This document shows positions 25,125 to 34,730 of a stretch of 64,000 bases of DNA, piece after piece (position 1 is the first letter of the stretch; each line of letters opens with the position of its first letter). This DNA comes from Pseudomonas veronii (lineage in GTDB: Bacteria; Pseudomonadota; Gammaproteobacteria; Pseudomonadales; Pseudomonadaceae), in contig NZ_JYLL01000025.1 in assembly GCF_001439695.1 (NCBI RefSeq), forward strand, positions 1-64,000, read 5' to 3'. Both the position numbers and the translations under genes were made by a program. The notes beneath the pieces are model-generated. The model was not told the DNA's origin. It ran no database searches and saw nothing but the letters and a program-made list of their open reading frames with translations.

Positions 25125-28100
25125 ATGAAAAGAATGCTGATTAACGCAACTCAACCCGAAGAGTTGCGTGTTGCGCTGGTAGATGGCCAACGCCTTTACG
25201 ACCTGGATATCGAGTCCGGCGCACGCGAGCAGAAGAAGGCCAACATCTATAAAGGCCGTATTACTCGCATCGAACCAAGCCTTGAGGCTGCCTTTGTCGA
25301 TTTCGGCTCCGAGCGCCACGGCTTCCTGCCCCTCAAAGAAATCTCCCGCGAATACTTCAAGAAAGCCCCCGAAGGCCGCGTGAACATCAAGGACGTCCTG
25401 AGCGAAGGCCAGGAAGTCATCGTCCAGGTCGAAAAAGAAGAACGTGGCAACAAGGGCGCCGCCCTGACCACCTTCATCAGCCTGGCCGGTCGTTACCTCG
25501 TACTGATGCCGAACAACCCGCGTGCCGGCGGCATTTCCCGTCGCATCGAAGGCGAAGAACGCAACGAACTGCGTGAAGCGCTGAACGGCCTGGTCGCTCC
25601 AGCCGACATGGGCCTGATCGTCCGCACTGCCGGCCTGGGCCGCAGCAGCGAAGAAATGCAGTGGGACCTCGACTACCTGCTGCAACTGTGGACCGCCATC
25701 AAAGAAGCGTCCCTGGATCGTTCCGCGCCGTTCCTGATCTACCAGGAAAGCAACGTGATCATCCGCGCCATCCGCGATTACCTGCGCCAGGACATCGGCG
25801 AAGTGCTGATCGACAGCGTCGAAGCCCAGGACGAAGCCCTGACCTTCATCCGCCAGGTGATGCCGCAGTACGCCAGCAAGATCAAGCTGTACGAAGACAG
25901 CGTTCCGCTGTTCAACCGTTTCCAGATCGAAAGCCAGATCGAGACCGCCTTCCAGCGCGTGGTCGAACTGCCTTCCGGCGGCTCCATCGTGATCGACCCG
26001 ACCGAAGCCCTGGTGTCCATCGACATCAACTCGGCGCGCGCCACGAAAGGTAGCGACATCGAAGAAACCGCCCTGCAGACCAACCTGGAAGCGGCTGAAG
26101 AAATCGCCCGCCAGCTGCGCCTGCGTGATATCGGCGGCCTGATCGTGATCGACTTCATCGACATGACCCCAGCCAAGAACCAGCGCGCCGTGGAAGAGAA
26201 AGTCCGCGAATGCCTGGAAGCTGACCGTGCCCGCGTGCAAGTCGGCCGCATCTCGCGCTTCGGCCTGCTGGAAATGTCCCGTCAGCGCCTGCGTCCGTCC
26301 CTGGGCGAGAGCAGCGGCATTGTCTGCCCGCGTTGCAACGGCACTGGCATCATCCGTGACGTTGAATCGCTGTCCCTGGCGATCCTGCGCCTGATCGAAG
26401 AAGAAGCCCTGAAAGACCGCACCGCCGAAGTCCGCGCACAAGTGCCGATCCCGGTTGCCGCGTTCCTGCTCAACGAAAAACGCAACTCGATCACCAAGAT
26501 CGAACTGCGCACCCGTGCCCGTATCGTCATCCTGCCGAACGATCATCTCGAAACGCCGCACTTCGAAGTGCAGCGCCTGCGTGATGACAGCCCGGAAGCC
26601 CACAGCGGCCAGTCCAGCTACGAAATCGCCGCTGCCGCTGCCGAAGTGGAAGAAGTCCAGCCAGCCGCCGCGACCCGCACCCTGGTTCGCCAGGAAGCCG
26701 CCGTGAAGACCGCTCCGGCGCGTGCCAACGCACCGGTTCCGGTTGAAGTGGCTGCCCCGGTTGCAGCCCCGGCCGCCCTGCCTGAGCCAAGCCTGTTCAA
26801 GGGCCTGGTGAAATCGCTGGTCAGCCTGTTCGCCAGCAAGGAAGAGCCTGCGGCACCGGTGGTGGTCGAAAAACCTGCCACCGAGCGTCCGGCGCGTAAC
26901 GAAGAGCGTCGCAACGGTCGCCAGCAGAGCCGTAACCGCAACGGTCGCCGTGACGAAGAGCGCAAGCCGCGCGAAGAACGGGCCCCGCGTGAAGAGCGCG
27001 CACCCCGTGAAGAGCGTGCGCCTCGCGAAGCCCGTGAAGAGACCCCGGTCGTAGCCCGCGAAGAACGCGCACCGCGCGAAGAGCGCGCACCACGTCCACC
27101 ACGCGCACCGCGTGAAGATCGCAAGCCGCGTGGCGAGCGTGAAGAACGTGTGCGTGAACTGCGCGAGCCGCTGGACGCTGCGCCAGCCGTTGCCGTTGCC
27201 GCCGCTGCTGTTGCCGCCCCTACCGAGGAAGAACGCCCGGCTCGCCCGCCGCGTGAAGAGCGTGCGCCACGTGAAGAGCGTCAACCGCGCCCACCGCGTG
27301 AAGAACGTCAACCACGTACCGAGCAGGCGGCTGCCGCCAGCGAAGAAGAAGTGCTGACCGGCGAAGAGCAACTGCAGGAAGACGGCCAGGACAACGCCGA
27401 AGGCGATCGTCCGCGCCGCCGCTCCCGTGGCCAGCGTCGTCGCAGCAACCGTCGCGAGCGTCAACGTGACGCCAACGGCAATGTGATCGAAGGTTCGGAA
27501 GAAGCCGGCGAGAACGCAGAAGCCGCTACCAGCGAACCAACCAGCACCGAACTGGCTGCCGGCCTGGCCGTTACCGCCGCTGTTGCCAGCTCGGTCATCA
27601 GCGCACCTGCCGAAGCCCAGGCTCACGAGCAGGCTGAACGCGCCACTGCCGCCGTCGAAGAAACCGTTGCGGTAGAAGCGCCAGTCGCCGAGACCCCAGT
27701 GGTTGAAGCACCGGTCGTAGAAGCAACCACCCCGATCGAAGCCCCCGCGGCTCCGGAAGTGGAAGTTGCGCCGGTTCGCGAAGCCCAGTCGCAAGAAGAA
27801 GTGGCTGCCGCCGAGCCTGCCCCGGTGGTTGAGCCACAGCCAGTGGTTGAAGCTGTCGTGGAAGCTCCGGTCGTCGAAGCCGCCGCCCCGGCCGTGCGTG
27901 AAGTTCGCGAAGAACAGACCGCCTTCCAGTGGACTGCCGAACCTGCCGCCCCGGTTGAAGCGTCTGCCCCCGTGGTAGAAGCCGCACCGGCCCCGGTTGC
28001 CGAAGTGGTTGAAGCCGCTCCGGTAGTGGTTGCCGAGCCTGCGCCCGTGGTTGAAGCGCCCGTGGTTGCCGAAGCCGCCGCCCCGGTGGTTGAAGCCGCA

Positions 28101-28334
28101 CCGGCCAGCGCCCTGACCGAAAACGGCCGTGCGCCGAACGACCCACGTGAAGTGCGCCGTCGTCGCAAGGAAGCCGAAGCGGCCGCCGCTGCTGCCGCTG
28201 CCGCACCGGCTGTCGCCGAAGTGGTCGAGCACGCTGCCCCTATCGTCGACGAGACCCCGCGTTCCGTTGAAGAAGTGGCAGAGCACCACCCAAAGGCCCT
28301 GGAAGAAGAGCACGAGCCTAAACCCCTCGTCTGA
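25125..28334 (+). CDS. rne: Ribonuclease E
   Basis: Endoribonuclease of 1069 aa and scaffold of the RNA degradosome. The catalytic half has an S1 domain (KKANIYKGRITRIEPSLEAAFVDFG, residues about 35-120), a DNase I-like region with FIDMTPAKNQ, and the Zn-link CPRCNGTG. The non-catalytic half (from about residue 500) is low complexity. It has many REERAPR-type arginine/glutamate repeats (about 620-740), a basic RRRSRGQRRRSNRRER patch, a long Pro-Val-Glu-Ala repeat and a terminal NDPREVRRRRKEAE motif. The ATG at 25125 (MKRMLINA) is the family start; a GTG 48 nt upstream is rejected. Confidence 0.96.
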   Translation: MKRMLINATQPEELRVALVDGQRLYDLDIESGAREQKKANIYKGRITRIEPSLEAAFVDFGSERHGFLPLKEISREYFKKAPEGRVNIKDVLSEGQEVIVQVEKEERGNKGAALTTFISLAGRYLVLMPNNPRAGGISRRIEGEERNELREALNGLVAPADMGLIVRTAGLGRSSEEMQWDLDYLLQLWTAIKEASLDRSAPFLIYQESNVIIRAIRDYLRQDIGEVLIDSVEAQDEALTFIRQVMPQYASKIKLYEDSVPLFNRFQIESQIETAFQRVVELPSGGSIVIDPTEALVSIDINSARATKGSDIEETALQTNLEAAEEIARQLRLRDIGGLIVIDFIDMTPAKNQRAVEEKVRECLEADRARVQVGRISRFGLLEMSRQRLRPSLGESSGIVCPRCNGTGIIRDVESLSLAILRLIEEEALKDRTAEVRAQVPIPVAAFLLNEKRNSITKIELRTRARIVILPNDHLETPHFEVQRLRDDSPEAHSGQSSYEIAAAAAEVEEVQPAAATRTLVRQEAAVKTAPARANAPVPVEVAAPVAAPAALPEPSLFKGLVKSLVSLFASKEEPAAPVVVEKPATERPARNEERRNGRQQSRNRNGRRDEERKPREERAPREERAPREERAPREAREETPVVAREERAPREERAPRPPRAPREDRKPRGEREERVRELREPLDAAPAVAVAAAAVAAPTEEERPARPPREERAPREERQPRPPREERQPRTEQAAAASEEEVLTGEEQLQEDGQDNAEGDRPRRRSRGQRRRSNRRERQRDANGNVIEGSEEAGENAEAATSEPTSTELAAGLAVTAAVASSVISAPAEAQAHEQAERATAAVEETVAVEAPVAETPVVEAPVVEATTPIEAPAAPEVEVAPVREAQSQEEVAAAEPAPVVEPQPVVEAVVEAPVVEAAAPAVREVREEQTAFQWTAEPAAPVEASAPVVEAAPAPVAEVVEAAPVVVAEPAPVVEAPVVAEAAAPVVEAAPASALTENGRAPNDPREVRRRRKEAEAAAAAAAAAPAVAEVVEHAAPIVDETPRSVEEVAEHHPKALEEEHEPKPLV

Positions 28335-28349
28335 TTCCATCAGCCACTG

Positions 28350-28386
28350 AAAAGCCCCGCCTGATCACTCAGGCGGGGCTTTTTTA
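28350..28386 (+). terminator. Intrinsic terminator of rne
   Basis: AAAAGCCCCGCCTGA and TCAGGCGGGGCTTTTTT form a 13-bp GC-rich hairpin followed by six T, 16 bp after the rne stop. Confidence 0.93.
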
Positions 28387-28418
28387 TGCCAACAAATTCT
28401 GAAAACACCGAAGATTCA

Positions 28419-28450
28419 ATGTGAGAGGGGGCTTGCCCCCTCCCACATTT
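28419..28450. repeat. Single REP element
   Basis: AATGTGAGAGGGGGCTTGCC followed by CCCTCCCACATTT is a compact palindromic REP singlet between the rne terminator and the MocA-like gene. Confidence 0.82.
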
Positions 28451-29034
28451 CAGAGCGGTTTGAAATCCAACAGATGTGGCAGATCCACATCCCAGAGTAC
28501 GCCAGGATCGTTTACCTGGATCTCGCGCACCTGCCCCTGGGCAAACAGCGGCTTGGCCCCGCGATCGCCCGTCAACGCCATCAACGCTGGCCCAAACGCT
28601 CGTCCAAACGCAACCGGATGCCCATACTGGCCGGCATGCACCGGCACGTTGATGCTGTCCACGTGCTCCAGCACCCGTTCAATACTGGACGGCAGGATGA
28701 ACGGCATATCACCCAGCACCACCAGCCAGCCATCACTGGAAGCACTGGCCGCGACCGCTGCCGCAATGCTGTCGCCCATTCCGGCCGAGCACAGCTGCAC
28801 TACCTCGCAGCCATGGACCTGCGCCAGACGAATGACTTCAAGCCGCTCGGGCGACGTCACCAGCACGCGCTTTAGCGCCCACGCCGGCAAATTCACCAGC
28901 ACCTGCTCGATCACCGGCCGCACCACTGCGTCCCGGCCGACGCACTCAGCCAGCAATTTATCCCGATCTGCCCCGGCTTCAGCGCGAAAACGACTGCCCT
29001 GCCCCGCCGCCAGCACAATCACCGTGACGGTCAT
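28450..29034 (-). CDS. MocA-like nucleotidyltransferase for molybdenum cofactor
   Basis: MobA/MocA-type NTP transferase of 194 aa. It has the N-terminal VLAAGQGSRFRAEAG nucleotide-binding loop, DKLLAE, and VLGDMPFI carrying a metal-binding Asp. In related systems MocA makes molybdopterin cytosine dinucleotide for hydroxylases of the xanthine oxidase family. Its start overlaps the XdhC stop, and the genes before it encode such a hydroxylase, which fits this role. Confidence 0.85.
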   Translation of the reverse strand: MTVTVIVLAAGQGSRFRAEAGADRDKLLAECVGRDAVVRPVIEQVLVNLPAWALKRVLVTSPERLEVIRLAQVHGCEVVQLCSAGMGDSIAAAVAASASSDGWLVVLGDMPFILPSSIERVLEHVDSINVPVHAGQYGHPVAFGRAFGPALMALTGDRGAKPLFAQGQVREIQVNDPGVLWDVDLPHLLDFKPL

Positions 29035-30017
29035 TCAACCTGCACCGACAGCGGCTTTTTCTGCAGTGGCGCCACGCCATTCTTGATCGCGACAATTTCC
29101 GCCAGTAACGACAGCGCGATCTCCGCCGGTGTATGGCTGCCAATATGCAAACCGATCGGCCCATGCAACCGCGCGATCGCCTGCGCAGACAATCCCAGCG
29201 CCGCCAGGTTTTCCCGGCGTTTACGCGTGTTGACCCGCGAACCCAGCGCGCCGATATAGAACGCATTGGAGTTCAGTGCCGTCAGCAACGCCATATCGTC
29301 CAGGCGCGGGTCGTGGGTCAGGCAGACGATGGCCGTGCGTTCGTCGGTCTGGATGTTCAGCACCGCTTCATCAGGCATGCCGGGCACAAAGCGGCCGTGC
29401 GGTTCTTCCCAGCCATACGCGAACTCTTCACGCGGGTCGCAGATCAGCACTTCGAAATCCAGCAACCGCGCCATCTGCGCCACGTAGCGGGACAACTGCC
29501 CGGCGCCGATCAACAGCAGGCGCCAGCGCGGGCCATAGATGGCGCGCAGGCGCTCGCCGTCGAAGCTCACCACGTCGGTCTTGCTCGCGGGGCTCAAGCT
29601 CACGTCGCCGGTGGCCAGGTCCAGCTCCCGAGCGACGATTTCATGGGCGTCACAGCGCGCCAGCAACTCGGCCACCCACTGCCACTCCGTCACGCGCTCT
29701 TCGGTCAGGCGCAGGGTGCCGCCGCACGGCAGACCGAAACGCGCTGCTTCATCGCGCGTCACGCCGTAGGTCACCAACTGCACCGCGGGCCCGTCGTCCG
29801 CCAACCGACCATCCTGCAGACGCGCAATCAAATCGTCTTCAATGCAACCGCCGGACACCGAGCCGATCACCACCCCATCGCCGCGCAAGGCCAGCATGGC
29901 CCCGGGCGGACGCGGCGCGCTGCCCCAGGTCTGGACCACGCTGTACAACACCACCCGCTGCCCCGCGCGGCGCCATTCGAGCACGCTGCGCAGGACATTC
30001 AGATCCACACTGTCCAT
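29031..30017 (-). CDS. XdhC family molybdoenzyme maturation factor
   Basis: XdhC/CoxI protein of 328 aa. The N-terminal domain has VVLYSVVQTWGSAPRPPGAM and GSVSGGCIEDDLI, and the C-terminal Rossmann domain has LLIGAGQLSRYVAQMA and IGALGSRVNTRKR. XdhC proteins bind Mo cofactor, promote its sulfuration and insert it into the partner hydroxylase. The ATG at 30015-30017 overlaps the stop of the large-subunit gene (TGATG). Confidence 0.89.
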   Translation of the reverse strand: MDSVDLNVLRSVLEWRRAGQRVVLYSVVQTWGSAPRPPGAMLALRGDGVVIGSVSGGCIEDDLIARLQDGRLADDGPAVQLVTYGVTRDEAARFGLPCGGTLRLTEERVTEWQWVAELLARCDAHEIVARELDLATGDVSLSPASKTDVVSFDGERLRAIYGPRWRLLLIGAGQLSRYVAQMARLLDFEVLICDPREEFAYGWEEPHGRFVPGMPDEAVLNIQTDERTAIVCLTHDPRLDDMALLTALNSNAFYIGALGSRVNTRKRRENLAALGLSAQAIARLHGPIGLHIGSHTPAEIALSLLAEIVAIKNGVAPLQKKPLSVQVE

Positions 30018-32338
30018 CAAGCCTTCGCCTCCTGCCAGCCTTGCAACTGATAACGCACGGGCAGGTTGCGAATACGCTTGCCGGTGGCGGCAAAGATCGC
30101 ATTGCACAGCGCCGGCGCAATCGGCGGTACGCCGGGCTCACCGACACCGCCCAACGGCACCTCGCCCTGTGGCGTGACCAGGTGGACCGCGACAACCTTG
30201 GGCGCCAGGGACATGCGCGCCACTTCATACATATGGAAGTTGTCCTGCTGGACCTTGCCGTCCTTGAAGCTGATCTCGCCCAATACCGCGTTGCCCAGGC
30301 CCATCACGCAGGCGCCTTCGAATTGCGAGCGAATGCGTTCCGGGTTGATCTGCGGGCCGCAGTCCACAGCGATATCCGCCTTGTGGACGATCAGCGTGCC
30401 GTCGTCTTTGACTTCCACCTCGATCACCGCCGCCACATAGGTGACGAAACTGTAATGCACCGCCAGCCCCAGGCCTCGCCCCTTGGGTAGCGTGCGCCCC
30501 CAGCCGGCGGCTTTGGCGGCGGTTTCGAGGACACCGCGCAGGCGGGCGGTATCGATCGGGTAGCGCTCCGGGGATTCGCCGTAGTTCCACTCATCGCTCA
30601 GGGTTTTCGGATCGATCTGACGGTCCGGCCCAAGCAGTTTGAGTTGGTACTGCAACGGGTCCTGGCCGGCCTTGTGCGCCAGCTCATCGACAAAGCTCTG
30701 AATCGCAAAGCCATGCGGGATGTTCGACACCGAGCGGTACCAACCAACCCGGGTGTGGGCGGCGGCTTCGGGGTTTTCCAGGCGCACGTTGGGAATCGCG
30801 TAGGCCATGTTGGTAAAGCCCATGCCCAGCTCGAACGCCGCCTCGTGGTTCATCCCCGGCGCAAACAACGCGGTGATGCTCGGCGCGACGGTGCGGTGCA
30901 GCCAGGCGGAAGGCAGGCCGTCCTTGTTCAGGCCGGCCTTGAGGTACTCGGCGGAAACCGTGTGGAAGTAGGAGTTGTGGATGTCATCTTCACGAGTCCA
31001 CTGCACGCGCACGGCCTTGCCGGGGAATTCCTTGGCGAGGATGGCCGCCTCGACCACAAAGTCCGGCTTGGACTTGCGACCGAAACCGCCGCCCAGCAGC
31101 GTGACATTGATCGTCACGTTATCGAAAGGCAGGCCCAGGCGCTCGGCGACACGCTCACGGGTCACCTGGGGCGCCTGGCTGGGGGCCCAGGCTTCGCACT
31201 GGCCCTTGTCGAAACGGGCAACGGCAACCATCGGTTCCATCGGTGACTGGGCCAGATGCGGCAAATAATAAGCGGCGTCCAAAGTGCTGTCGGCCTCGCT
31301 CATCGCCTGCTCGAGGGTACCGGTGTTGCGCACCACTTTGCCCGGTTGCCGCGCGGCCGCTTCCAGTTCCTTGCGGTAATCGATCGAGTTGTAGCCGGCG
31401 TTAACGCCGTCATCCCAGACAATCGCCAGCGCTTCGCGACCCTTGATCGCCGCCCATGTGTTGCTGGCCACCACGGCCACGCCGCCCAGCGGCTGGAACT
31501 CCGAGGGCAGAGGCCGGCTTTCGATTTCGAGGACCCTGATCACCCCCGGCACCTTCAACGCCGCACTGGCATCGAAGGATTTGACCTTGCCGCCATACAC
31601 CGTCGGCCGTGCAATGGTGGCGTAGAGCATGCCGTCGAAATGCACGTCCGCGCCGTAGACCGCGCGACCGTTGACGATATCGGCGCCGTCGATGGCCTTG
31701 ACGCCCTCTTTGCCGATGTAGCGGAACTCCGACGGCTGCTTGAGGCGCAGCGTGTCGCGCGCCGGCACCGCCAATGCACCGGCAGCGGCGGCCAGCTCGC
31801 CATAGCCCAAGGTGCGACCGCTGGGCTGGTGAACCACCTTATGCAGCTGCGCACGGCACTCGCCCAGCGGCACCTTCCACTGTTCGGCAGCCGCCTGTTC
31901 CAGCATCGCGCGCACACTCGCGCCGCAACGCCGCATCGGTTCGAACCAGTGGCGCATGCTGCGCGAGCCATCGGTGTCCTGGTTGCCGTAACGCACTTCG
32001 TCAGCCGGCGCCTGCTGGACGCGCACGTGGGCCCAATCGGCGTCCAACTCATCGGCGACTACCAGGCTCAGGCTGGTACGCACGCCCTGGCCCATTTCCG
32101 AACGGTTGCAGATCACGGTCACGGTGCCGTCGGTGGCAATGCTGACGTAGACCTTGGGGTCATCGATCAGCCCATGGGGCATGGCATCGCCGCCATACTT
32201 CTTGGCGGCATCGGCGGCAAACGCTGCGGGCAGGCCCCAACTGGCGGCGATCACCAGCGCGCCGGTGGCGCCGACGCCCTTGAGGAAACCGCGGCGGCTG
32301 AGGTTATCGAGGACGAAATCAGCGGGTAAGCGGTTCAT
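30017..32338 (-). CDS. Molybdopterin-binding aldehyde/isoquinoline oxidoreductase large subunit (Tat-exported)
   Basis: Xanthine oxidase-family catalytic subunit of 773 aa, related to IaoB and AldH-type enzymes. The N-terminus carries a Tat signal (LSRRGFLKGVGATGALVIAASWGLPAAFA), so the enzyme is probably periplasmic. Molybdopterin-region motifs such as TLLGGGFGRKSKPDFVVEA, AVDCGPQINPERIRSQFEGACVMGLG and PLGGVGEPGVPPIAPALCNAI are visible. The partner is the [2Fe-2S] protein, whose gene overlaps by ATGA. There is no FAD subunit, so electrons probably pass to a cytochrome c, which is not encoded here. The natural substrate is unknown. Confidence 0.88.
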   Translation of the reverse strand: MNRLPADFVLDNLSRRGFLKGVGATGALVIAASWGLPAAFAADAAKKYGGDAMPHGLIDDPKVYVSIATDGTVTVICNRSEMGQGVRTSLSLVVADELDADWAHVRVQQAPADEVRYGNQDTDGSRSMRHWFEPMRRCGASVRAMLEQAAAEQWKVPLGECRAQLHKVVHQPSGRTLGYGELAAAAGALAVPARDTLRLKQPSEFRYIGKEGVKAIDGADIVNGRAVYGADVHFDGMLYATIARPTVYGGKVKSFDASAALKVPGVIRVLEIESRPLPSEFQPLGGVAVVASNTWAAIKGREALAIVWDDGVNAGYNSIDYRKELEAAARQPGKVVRNTGTLEQAMSEADSTLDAAYYLPHLAQSPMEPMVAVARFDKGQCEAWAPSQAPQVTRERVAERLGLPFDNVTINVTLLGGGFGRKSKPDFVVEAAILAKEFPGKAVRVQWTREDDIHNSYFHTVSAEYLKAGLNKDGLPSAWLHRTVAPSITALFAPGMNHEAAFELGMGFTNMAYAIPNVRLENPEAAAHTRVGWYRSVSNIPHGFAIQSFVDELAHKAGQDPLQYQLKLLGPDRQIDPKTLSDEWNYGESPERYPIDTARLRGVLETAAKAAGWGRTLPKGRGLGLAVHYSFVTYVAAVIEVEVKDDGTLIVHKADIAVDCGPQINPERIRSQFEGACVMGLGNAVLGEISFKDGKVQQDNFHMYEVARMSLAPKVVAVHLVTPQGEVPLGGVGEPGVPPIAPALCNAIFAATGKRIRNLPVRYQLQGWQEAKA

Positions 32339-32805
32339 GCCTTGGCCCCCTGCAGCTGCGTCGAGGCCTGGCGGATCGCGGTCTTGATGCGATTGTAGGT
32401 GCCGCAGCGGCAGATATTGCCGACCATCGCCTCCTCGATCTGCTCGTCGCTGGGGTTGGGGTTGGTTTTCAGCAGCGCGGTGGCCGACATGATTTGCCCG
32501 CCCTGGCAGTAACCGCACTGGGCCACGGCACTGTCCAGCCAGGCTTGCTGCACGACCTGGCCGATGGGGTCGGTGTGCAGGTTGTCGATGGTGCTCACGG
32601 CCTGGCCCTTGACCGCGCCGATCGGGGTGATGCAACTGCGCGCCGGGGCGCCGTCGATATGAATGGTGCACGCGCCGCACAGGCCCATGCCGCAGCCGAA
32701 TTTGGTGCCGTTGTAACCCGCCACATCGCGAATCGCCCACAACAGCGGCATATCCTCGGTGACGTCCAGTTGATGGTCTTGACCGTTGAGTTTCAGGGTA
32801 ATCAT
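32335..32805 (-). CDS. [2Fe-2S]-binding small subunit of the molybdenum oxidoreductase
   Basis: Iron-sulfur subunit of 156 aa. The first cluster ligands lie in KFGCGMGLCGACTIHIDG and a following Cys. The second are in CGYCQGGQIM and NICRCGTYNRI. It has no signal peptide of its own and is presumably exported with the Tat-tagged large subunit. The order small subunit, large subunit, XdhC, MocA makes a complete structural and maturation operon. Confidence 0.91.
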   Translation of the reverse strand: MITLKLNGQDHQLDVTEDMPLLWAIRDVAGYNGTKFGCGMGLCGACTIHIDGAPARSCITPIGAVKGQAVSTIDNLHTDPIGQVVQQAWLDSAVAQCGYCQGGQIMSATALLKTNPNPSDEQIEEAMVGNICRCGTYNRIKTAIRQASTQLQGAKA

Positions 32806-32993
32806 TGGGCACGCCCGCCTATTTTTTGCATTTAGGGGCGAGCCATCTGCTGCGAAAGGTATCGCTGGTTCGGGTGCACGCAGATGGGCTCAGGCTGAGG
32901 AGGCTCTCTTGCGAAGACGGATCTTCACCGGGCCTTTGATGGAGCATTGACTAACTGTAAACCAAAAAATTCGAATTTGGCCGCGCAGAAACG

Positions 32994-33022
32994 CAAACGC
33001 CCCGAACCAGTCGGGGCGTTTG
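32994..33022 (-). terminator. Intrinsic terminator of dctA
   Basis: CAAACGCCCCGA and TCGGGGCGTTTG pair over a 5-nt loop, about 38 bp past the dctA stop. The stem is perfect and GC-rich. Confidence 0.85.
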
Positions 33023-33059
33023 CGGATTGCTGTGGGCGTCAGTTCACGCCATCAGCGGG

Positions 33060-34391
33060 TTACTTGATCACCGGCGCAGGGCCTTCGGCCACGCCCAGGT
33101 CATCTTCTTCACGGGTGTCGGAGATCCCACGACCACCGGAAGCCAGCTCGACTTGCAGCTTGTCTTCGTCCAGCTCCTTGACCCACTTGGCGACAACCAG
33201 GGTCGCCACGGCGTTACCGACCAGGTTGGTCAGCGCACGGGCTTCGGACATGAAGCGGTCGATGCCGAGGATCAGCGCCAGGCCGGCAACCGGCAGGTGG
33301 CCCACGGCCGACAGGGTCGCGGCCAGCACGATGAAACCACTGCCGGTCACGCCTGCAGCGCCCTTGGAGGACAGCAGCAGCACCAGCAACAGGGTGATCT
33401 GGTGGGTGATGTCCATGTGGGTGTCAGTCGCCTGGGCGATGAACACGGCAGCCATGGTCAGGTAGATCGAGGTACCGTCGAGGTTGAACGAGTAGCCAGT
33501 CGGGATCACCAGGCCAACCACGGATTTCTTCGCGCCCAGACGCTCCATCTTGATCAACATGCGTGGCAGTGCCGATTCAGACGAGGACGTACCCAGAACG
33601 ATCAACAGCTCTTCACGGATGTAGCGGATCAGTTTCAGCACGCTGAAACCGTGCGCGCGGCAGATGGCGCCGAGCACCACCACCACGAACAGGACGCAGG
33701 TGATGTAGAAGCAGATCATCAACTGGCCCAGTTGCACCAGCGAGCCGACACCGTAGGCACCGATGGTGAACGCCATGGCGCCGAGGGCACCGATTGGCGC
33801 GAGCTTCATGATCATGTTGATGATGTTGAACATCACGTGGGCGAAGCGATCGATGAAGTCCAGCACCGGCTTGCCGTAGGCACCCAGGCGATGCAGGGCG
33901 AAACCGAAGATCACCGAGAACATCAGCACTTGCAGGATGTCACCGTTGGCGAACGCGCCGACGATGGTGTTTGGAATCACATTGAGGATAAACCCTACGA
34001 TGCTCTGGTCTTTACCAGCTGTCACGTAGGCCGCCACTTTGGATGCGTCCAGGGTGGCCACGTCGATGTGCATGCCAGCGCCCGGCTGCACGACGTTCAC
34101 CACGAACAGGCCGATCAACAGGGCGATGGAGGACACGACTTCGAAGTACAGCAGCGCGTAGCCGCCGGTTTTGCCGACCGATTTCATGCTCTGCATGCCA
34201 GCGATGCCGCTGACAACGGTGCAGAAGATGATCGGGGCGATGACCATTTTGATCAGTTTGATGAACCCGTCACCCAGCGGCTTGAGCGCCACACCGGTCT
34301 GCGGGTAGAAGTGACCGAGCAAAATACCGATAACGATGGCAACGATCACCTGGAAATACAGGGATTTGTACAGTGGCTGACGAGTCGTCAT
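33060..34391 (-). CDS. dctA: C4-dicarboxylate:cation symporter DctA
   Basis: DAACS-family transporter of 443 aa for succinate, malate and fumarate. It starts MTTRQPLYKSLYFQVIVAIVIGILLGHFYPQ and contains PIIFCTVVSGIAGM, the serine-rich LGTSSSESALPRML reentrant motif and GYSFNLDGTSIYLTMAAVFIAQA, all DAACS hallmarks. The ATG at 34391 has AGGAAC upstream. The region 136-150 bp upstream of the start codon holds a consensus sigma54 promoter, as expected for DctB/DctD control. Confidence 0.93.
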   Translation of the reverse strand: MTTRQPLYKSLYFQVIVAIVIGILLGHFYPQTGVALKPLGDGFIKLIKMVIAPIIFCTVVSGIAGMQSMKSVGKTGGYALLYFEVVSSIALLIGLFVVNVVQPGAGMHIDVATLDASKVAAYVTAGKDQSIVGFILNVIPNTIVGAFANGDILQVLMFSVIFGFALHRLGAYGKPVLDFIDRFAHVMFNIINMIMKLAPIGALGAMAFTIGAYGVGSLVQLGQLMICFYITCVLFVVVVLGAICRAHGFSVLKLIRYIREELLIVLGTSSSESALPRMLIKMERLGAKKSVVGLVIPTGYSFNLDGTSIYLTMAAVFIAQATDTHMDITHQITLLLVLLLSSKGAAGVTGSGFIVLAATLSAVGHLPVAGLALILGIDRFMSEARALTNLVGNAVATLVVAKWVKELDEDKLQVELASGGRGISDTREEDDLGVAEGPAPVIK

Positions 34392-34730
34392 TGCAAAGTT
34401 CCTCAATCGTCCCGTGTGGCAAATATCCGCCATTGCCCACGGCACTTGAATTGCGAACCCTCCTGCACTGGAGGGATTTGTTGTTTGCGAGACCTGTAGG
34501 ACCAAGCCTGCGCTGTAATCCTTATCGCAAACGTCGTGCCACTTTGCTTAAACGGCCTGAAGCCCCTTAGACATCAGGGCTGGAGGGATCAAGGCGCGCC
34601 TGAGCGCCGTCCATTGCATGGCGGGTTTCCGCCAACTCGCCGTGTCTCGTCCTACAATTTGGCGGATATCCGCCTTGTCGCTGTAGCGGGTGATGGCTAC
34701 CATCCGCCCTTCCATGGACGAGGCCCTTGC
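34392..34730. other. Intergenic region between dctA and the AraC-type gene
   Basis: A divergent control region of about 340 bp without a gene. It holds the dctA sigma54 promoter (34527-34541, minus), a second weaker GGCACTTGAATTGC sigma54-like sequence on the plus strand (34441-34454), and a small hairpin (CCCTCCTGCACTGGAGGG, 34458-34475). No ORF is credible. Confidence 0.6.
34527..34541 (-). promoter_or_regulatory. Sigma54 (RpoN) promoter of dctA
   Basis: On the minus strand the sequence reads TGGCACGACGTTTGC, a perfect match to TGGCACG-N4-TTGC with GG and GC 12 bp apart. The start site would be near 34516, giving a leader of about 125 nt. Confidence 0.85.

Noticed and set aside
25014..28340. 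1108-codon minus-strand open frame opposite rne
   Set aside because: It mirrors the RNase E gene, whose domains and codon use are clear. The frame is open only because of the high GC and the Glu/Pro/Val/Ala repeats; its product is compositionally absurd.
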